In this document: piece after piece, positions 58,092-64,000 of the stretch
How positions within the stretch are numbered: the stretch's first letter is position 1
Layout of the letters: each line of letters begins with the position of its first letter
From: Simmondsia chinensis
Taxonomy: Eukaryota > Streptophyta > Magnoliopsida > Caryophyllales > Simmondsiaceae
DNA: 64,000 nucleotides
Direction: 5' to 3'
NCBI GenBank assembly: GCA_018398585.1
Contig: JAGTTD010000011.1
Location: 16,793,346-16,857,345, forward strand
Position numbers and translations under genes: made by a program
The notes under the pieces: generated by a model
Database searches by the model: none
What the model saw: only the letters and a program-made list of their open reading frames with translations
What the model was told of the DNA's origin: nothing

Positions 58092-59578
58092 ATCTTACGA
58101 TCACCAAACTGGCCATTACTAGAAGCACTCGATCCGCTGCCACAATTTCTTCATTAGAGGAAACCGCTGATTCACAAGTTCAACAACGATTTGAATATGT
58201 TGAACAGCGATTGGAGAGATTGGATAGAATTTCTCAAAATCAAGTTCAGCTAAGCAACGAACTAAAGACTTCCATTGATTCTCAAGCTCAGATTACCGAG
58301 AATCTTAGGATGACCATGGAGACTTTGAATGCTACAATGCAGAGGTTCACAATTAGCCAAGAGAAACAACCTGAGGTAGCAATGCCGGCTGCTCCTACTT
58401 AAGTTACTGCTGGAGGCTCTGGCAATTATGTTCCAATTGGAGGAAGTGGCTTGATTCCTCCTCCACCTCCACCTCCGGAGGTCAAAAACAAACGTGTTCC
58501 TTCACGTGTGGGTGATGAGGCTGACAACAGTGGCAGCAATGGAAGCAACCGTACCTGGAACTCGCATCGTACCACCAAATTAGATCCTCCTTGCTTTGAT
58601 GGATCGAATCCTAGGGTTGGATTAGGAGATTGCTCAAGTATTTCCGTTGGTACCACGTGCCAACTGCAGAATGGGTAGAGTTTGCCTCCAATCACTTGCC
58701 TGATCAGGGAGAGGCTTTGTACCAAGCGTTGGAGCTCAAAAATCCCATGATCACATGGCAGTTCTTTGTTGATGAGCTTTGCAAGAGATTTGGAGATCGG
58801 TCCCTTTAGGACATAGTGGAGGAATTCAGCAAAATCGGCCAAAACAATATTGTGGAGGACTATATCATGCGTTTTGAAGAACTCAAGAGTTGGATGCTGA
58901 TTTATCATCTAGCCTTGACAGAAGATTACTACGTTTCTAGCTTCATAAGCGGCCTCAAGCCTGTACTCAGAGCCTCAGTTAAAGCAGCACGACCACAGGA
59001 CCCATGTTTGGCATTTGAACAAGCCAAACTTCAAGATTTGGCTATCGCTGAGATCCGTGGCTTCAGAGGGACTGGATCGAGTGTCACTAGGCCTGGATCC
59101 CATGTCAAGCCCCAGTCCAGTGCGCGCCCAGGGTCGCATGTGTCTTTCTCAGGCCCAGGGTCCGTGTCAAGGTTCCAGGGGGCACGGTCTGGCCCAGCGT
59201 CCTCCTCAGGCTCCAGCGCTCCAAGGCGCGAACCCGGCCAGTGTTATAAGTGTCAGGAGCGCTATTTTCCTGGACACGTATGTAAGTCAAAGCAGCTCCA
59301 AAGTATGGAGGGTCAAGAGGAAGTGGAAGAAGAGCAAGAGGAGGAAATACAAGAAGAAGAAGAGGCTCAGGAGGAGGAAACCGGTGTGATGGAGATCTCC
59401 CTCAACACTCTCTCAGGACGCATTACTCATAACACAATGCGTTTGAGGGGTTCTATCAAGAAGAGGGCCATTACCATCCTTATTGATAGTGGAAGCACCA
59501 ATAGCTTCCTTGACGCTACTGTAGTCTGTGAACTCAGGCTGGAAACAGTGCCCACACTTGTTATTACTGTCCTTATTC
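58092..59578 (+). pseudogene. Gypsy gag with zinc knuckle and partial protease (unit 2)
   Basis: The N-terminal part (58092-58402) is coiled-coil-like (RFEYVEQRLERLDRISQN). No ATG is found after the primer site in this frame; TTACGATC near 58098 may be a mutated start. A stop at 58400, a frameshift near 58615 and a stop at 58807 follow. The capsid region reads WVEFASNHLPDQGEALYQAL, WQFFVDELCKRFGD, then in the open piece 58816-59598 DYIMRFEELKSWML, SSFISGLKPVLRASVKAA. The knuckle is CYKCQERYFPGHVC, then a Glu-rich linker and LIDSGSTNSFLDATVV of the protease. After PTLVIT the frame runs into LTR sequence. Confidence 0.88.
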
Positions 59579-61745
59579 TATTTATATTATTTTATTAATG
59601 AATAAAATTGAAATTCCAGTGGTTTCCTGGTTAAACTTGTGTAAGCGAGCATTTATACTGCAAGTGATTTTCTTTTTGGAAACATCCATGAGATGGGTGT
59701 AGTCCTCGGGAGATGGGTATAGTCCTCAGACTACAATTTACATGTTTATTTTAAGTGGTAGATGAGATTAACCCGCAGATAGACTTAGAACAAAGGGAAT
59801 GAATTGTTGTTTGAAAGACTTGTGGTCGAAGACAAGTTTGGACCACTGTATGCTAAGACTATAACGTGACACTTTAGATGACTTGTCTTGGTCATGTGGC
59901 TGGTTATCCAAAAGTGTTATGTTGGTTTGTTTAATACGATTGCCATACTGAGTTGGACCATGTGGATTACTTGTTTCTAGATTGCTATCGGAGATGAATG
60001 ATTCATATTATACTATTTGAACGACGACTCTAAATCCTGAGAGTATTCTGGACTTGTTCATGGACCGTTAGTTACTTTGGTGTACTATAAGTAAGGTCTA
60101 AACGCACGACTGAATTCCCACGTACACTGGGTAACGGCGTGAAGTGTGACAAGGATCAGGTATTCAATAGGGAATCTACAGGCTCTTATGAGATACAGAT
60201 GTCCCCTTAGTCATTCGCAAATATTTGAATAGTTCAGAAACTTTGGCCAAAATATTTCAAGTGTTTGACATTAGAAATTTATACTGTGAATATGTTTAAG
60301 TATAAATGAATTATTTAGTGAAAGGCGAGTCGGTAACTAACGATGAAACTATGAGAAGGATAATGGTAGTAGTTAAATTTATTCTCCATCATGGACATCT
60401 AGTGGAGGGGTTGTTGTCATTAATACAATCTATTAAGGAAATATCAAATAAATGGTTCAAGCCTGGAGTGCAGTGAGATTTATTTAGTGAAATTAAGTCT
60501 TATTAAATGGTTATTAAATTATTTTATGAGATGATTAATTTAACCCATTTGGAGCTAGATTTAAATTGTCCCTGGGGTCCCTGCGCAAGCCTCTGTATTT
60601 ATTGCCAACGAAAAAATATTAAAGAATTCATGAGATGAATTATTTATCCATGAGATGGGTAAATCTAATTTTGCCAAAAATTATTCATGAGATGAATAAA
60701 ATTGAAAATTATAAAATAAAATAATTTTAGAAAATTAAAATTCATAAGATGAATTTTTACATATGAGGAAAAAAAATGCAAAATTACCCTCACAGGGATC
60801 AATCTGCGTGCTCACGGGTCAACCAACCAACGTGCGACAAGGGGTCATCCGTGTGAGCACGGGCAGGCCAATCGCGGCCCGCCACATTTCATGCTTAAAT
60901 AAAAATAACCAGGAGTGATTTTAACACTGGGTGAAACGCGGCGCTTTGTTTTTGTTTTTATATAAAACGTTGTGTTTGGTTTTAAACCAGCGAATCCTAC
61001 ATCGAAATTTCAGCTTGTTTTTGCTCCGGTAGCTTGCTATACATAGAGTTACCTATTCTAAGGGTTTGGCATTCAATCAAAAAAATTATTTTGGGTTTTT
61101 GGAATTTGTTTCGGAAACCTAATTGGAGAGACAATTTTCTGTTGAAATTTTTCTTTTCTCAGTTTTATATTTTTCGGAGCCCACCCTCCAGGCAGCTCGA
61201 GGTCATTGCGTAGAAGATTGCAGGGTCTCGATTCTGAAGATTATTATTATTTCCTAGTTTTCTTTATTTGGATCAAATCCAGGTATGTTTTCTGTCCTTC
61301 ACTTTTATTTTTTTCTTTTCTATTTATTTATAGTATTCGTTATTATGCCAGTTATATTTTATGTATTGTTATGAATATATTAGAGTAAAAGGCCTATAGA
61401 TCTAAGTTGAGAATTTAGATCTATAGATTTAAATTATAAATTTAGATCTAGATTTAAAAATTATGAATTTTAAATCGACTCTAGGTTTAGAATTATGAAT
61501 TATAAACCCCTTTCGCTGCGTAACCCTTATGAAACTAGGGAGAATTTTTTAAATTCGTCCCAAAAACAAGTATTAGAGTAAAATGATTTATAGAGATAAC
61601 CCTATTACCAGGAGCTCTCACACGTGAGGTGTCATGAAGCGTAACACTCTGACCGGGGATTAGGTAGAGAGAAGAGTCTTCTACTCTAAGTACTCTAATA
61701 GGTACCCCTTGTTGTGAATACAGTTGAATAATTGTGAACCCACCG
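59579..61745 (+). repeat. 2.17-kb LTR of element L (B2)
   Basis: It is the duplicate of 16538-18676 at the same site in the gypsy protease; it carries a small extra stretch at about 61415-61445 (repeated TAGATCTA). Non-coding. Confidence 0.75.
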
Positions 61746-61759
61746 ATCGGTATAAGAGT

Positions 61760-63623
61760 TTATTTTTCCAACAAAAGTTATATTTTCCCAACAATTGTGA
61801 AATTTGTCTCCACGAATGATCAATAAGAGGACATTTTAACTAAATTGGAATTGGCATGTGTAATTTGACCACTTGACTTTGATTGCTTATGGACATAGGA
61901 TCTTGGACTATTTTTCGAAAATGAGTATTCTCACTTTAAACAAAAAGAAAAAAAAAAACAAAAACAAAAACAAAAACAAATCGCACACACACAAAAAACT
62001 TGTTTGTCAACACACTTACTTACAATGAACCTCACTGTTTTGTTGTATGTAGACACACATAATGCGTGTGTCAACCCACATAGGCCATCCCGAGCCTACA
62101 ATGAAGCATGGTTTCTTAACTCTCTTTTTTTCTTCCAATTTCTTCACTTCACACATATCTTCACTCATTTATCCTCTCCTCTCACAAACACTAACCTCTC
62201 TCTTTCACAAAAATTTCCAAAACACATCCAAAAACATCAAGGAGTGTAAGCTACCTTAACAAGGACCTTAGAAACATTGGGGTATAAGTGACTGAGTTAC
62301 TTTTTTGAAGGATAGGTGTCTTCCTTACACTCGGATCTTGAAGAGTTCCGCACCGACACGCAATCAACGCTTCAAAAGATTTTAGACTTTCTCTCATGTG
62401 GACAAGGACCTCCAACTTCATAAATTTTTTTTAGAAACATTTGGAGCTACATTTTTTTCTTCATTGTACATCATTATGCTTAAATTGAATGAAATGTTAT
62501 GACTCTTTGAGAATGTGTACCCTTTTGCTTTGTCTATGTGTGCCTATTGCTCTTGATAAGGGGAGTTTTCAATTTCTCTATCCCTTCTCTTAGGATTTTT
62601 GTTGATGACAAAGGGGGAGAAAAGTTGGTGTTTAGTTTGTTCATGTGGTAAAAGTGATGATTGCTGTAAGTTAGTGAATATTTAACTCCTAAAATGCACA
62701 AACCATGTTATGAAGTTTGTGCTTGAGTTATGGAAAAAATAATGTTCGTATTAAGCTCTTGAATGCTTCATTTTCAACATGCGCCAACATAGGTTTAAGT
62801 CATCATTTCAAGGCTTTGATGGGCAAGGATTGACCTTGATTGCGTTGGTCCATTGACTCAAATACAGTTCGCTCCACCTAAATCTTGTCAAGCCTTAACT
62901 CATTCGAGTGATTACAAGTCTAGGGTGCTAGGCCTAAAAATCTGTAAACATGGGCTTGTAAGTTGATTGTTGAGCTCTTGAGCCTATCTCCACCCCAGTT
63001 TCTATCTTTTAAGTGTATGAGATAAGGTTTCTATGTGCTCCGTTATGTCACTGCAACTGCAACTTGAGCCAGGTCCATATCCTTTTAATTTTTGTCATGC
63101 CACTAAACCTAAAAACTAAAAATATTTAACTTAAGTCTCCTTAATTGGAGCAATTGTAGAATTCATATTATAATTGCAAAACGAAATCGGATTCACCGAA
63201 AGCATCAATCCTCTTCAGAGGTGATTGATATAGGTAAATCATGTGCATTCTGTCAATTAGACTTGCTCCCAAGTCGTTACGAGTCCGTTGTTTATAGGTT
63301 TGTTTGATTTTGTGCTTACGGTAATCATACATACACTAAAACAGACAAAAGGACCGAACACCGCTGACATAGGAGGAAGAGGAAGAGATGCTAGAGGTTT
63401 TAGATGAAATTAGGGTTAGGGTTACACATTAGTGGAATTTACAAACTTGCCCTACAATTACTTATAATTACCAAATTACCCTTCCCTTTAATATTTTCTA
63501 GAAAAAGGTATAAATACCTTTTATTAGTTTTAGACAAATTAATTGGGTAAAGTTTGTGTCCATAATGTTTCACTCATGAAAGGCAATGCCTCAACTCCGA
63601 CCCTTGTGGGGGGATAAGGGTTT
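61760..63623 (+). mobile_element. Non-coding interior of element L (B2)
   Basis: It matches 18691-20544, including the purine-rich GACAAAGGGGGAGAAAAG near 62607. No coding domain was found. It ends at the LINE target site TTAGTGGGGGAAATA (63624-63638). Confidence 0.5.
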
Positions 63624-63638
63624 TTAGTGGGGGAAATA

Positions 63639-64000
63639 ACAACAACAACAGTCCAAGTGCCGCTAAAGCTCCCGCAAAAGCAGGGGTTTGGGGGGGGGGG
63701 GGGGGGGGGGTTGGTTGTACACAGCCTTCCCCCTTTAGGGTGCTACCCTAAAGAGAGGTTGTTTCCAATGGCCCCCAACCTGAAGAACATGTTGGCAGGG
63801 AAGCATATAGCCTGAAAATATGAGAGCAACATAGAATTAGAATCAAACAAAACACAAACCAAGTGATACCAAGCAAAACTCAAGGAAGATCACTGTAGAC
63901 CCGCAAGTACACAAGTGTACAAGTACACCTATAAAAAAATAAAAGCTGTAATACCTGCGCCAAAAGAAGAAGTTAAGACGCCTAGAAACACTAGTGCCAA
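63639..64000 (-). mobile_element. 3' end of the RTE-type LINE (B2, runs off the window)
   Basis: This is the tail of the same insertion as 20560-27019: (TTG)n on the minus strand at 63639-63650, poly-G of 21 at 63690-63710, then the conserved RTE 3' block. The rest is beyond the window. Confidence 0.88.

Larger units (their letters stand above)
57434..59578 (+). mobile_element. Ty3/gypsy element inserted in LRR gene 3, 5' part (unit 2)
   Basis: It begins with a 642-bp LTR (57434-58075) with TGTCA...TGACA ends, then a perfect primer site and gag with the start of protease. It is interrupted in the protease by the LTR of element L at 59579. Its remaining pol and 3' LTR, if present, would be right of the window. 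Confidence 0.9.
27540..64000. repeat. Tandem segmental duplication, unit 2 (runs off the window)
   Basis: This unit starts where the sequence found at base 1 recurs (27540) and keeps the LRR region that unit 1 has lost. Its B part aligns with 15912-20949 at an offset of 43.04-43.05 kb, so a third A block, if present, would start near 70.6 kb. Unit length is inferred from that offset, because the right edge is not in the window. Confidence 0.92.

Noticed and set aside
1..64000. CRISPR arrays, tRNA or rRNA genes, operons
   Set aside because: No regularly spaced repeats, cloverleaf or rRNA signatures were seen, and the sequence is eukaryotic.

Overview
This looks like a repeat-rich stretch of a flowering-plant nuclear genome, most likely a eudicot. 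The reasons are AT-rich spacers, chromovirus-type Ty3/gypsy elements primed by initiator tRNA-Met, RTE-type LINEs ending in (TTG)n, Mutator-like elements, a plant mobile domain (PMD) and LRR receptor genes of the PEPR type. The species cannot be fixed from the sequence. Only one long open frame looks intact: a kinase-less LRR receptor ectodomain at 51007-53244. Nearly everything else is transposon or pseudogene.

Large-scale layout. The window holds about one and a half units of a tandem duplication with a period near 43 kb. Bases 1-15911 (block A1) match 27540-43445 (A2), and 15912-20949 (block B1) match 58949-64000 (B2). Unit 1 (1-27539) is shorter because about 15.5 kb, present in unit 2 as 43446-58948, is missing at 15908-15911, where both parent sequences share ATAA. 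The lost DNA carries all the LRR genes.

Block A (both copies), left to right: a 0.38-kb MITE with 9-bp target duplications; then a large Mutator-like element (1162-13118; 28701-40658) with GC-rich subterminal repeats, a decayed MULE transposase and, directly after it, a decayed PMD gene with recognisable introns. A chromodomain-type gypsy element on the minus strand (4370-9694; 31911-37232) and a 5'-truncated RTE LINE with perfect 20-bp target duplications (10663-12164; 38203-39703) are inserted inside it.

LRR region (40659-57433): three tandem units of about 6.3 kb. Each has an AT-rich spacer, a MITE-like piece, a 1.7-kb long-TIR Mutator-like element ending exactly 279-280 bp before the LRR start codon, a TATA-bearing promoter, and a PEPR-like LRR gene. 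Gene 1 (44640-46875) is a pseudogene. Gene 2 (51007-53244) is an open 745-codon frame that stops before any membrane span or kinase. Gene 3 (57347 on) survives only as its first codons, cut by a gypsy element. A truncated fourth spacer is at 13119-15911.

Block B: a gypsy element (LTR 57434-58075, PBS, gag and the start of protease) is broken in its protease by a second LTR element with a 2.14-2.17 kb LTR and a non-coding interior. That interior is entered by a full-length minus-strand RTE LINE (20560-27019), which itself carries an inverted solo-like LTR of the same 2.1-kb family (22468-24626) and a poly-G tract of 42 bases in B1 against 21 in B2.

Inferred order of events: spread of the LRR unit with its Mutator-like promoter element; nested insertions of gypsy, LTR element and LINE; the 43-kb tandem duplication; then the 15.5-kb deletion in unit 1. 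No tRNA, rRNA or CRISPR feature was found.
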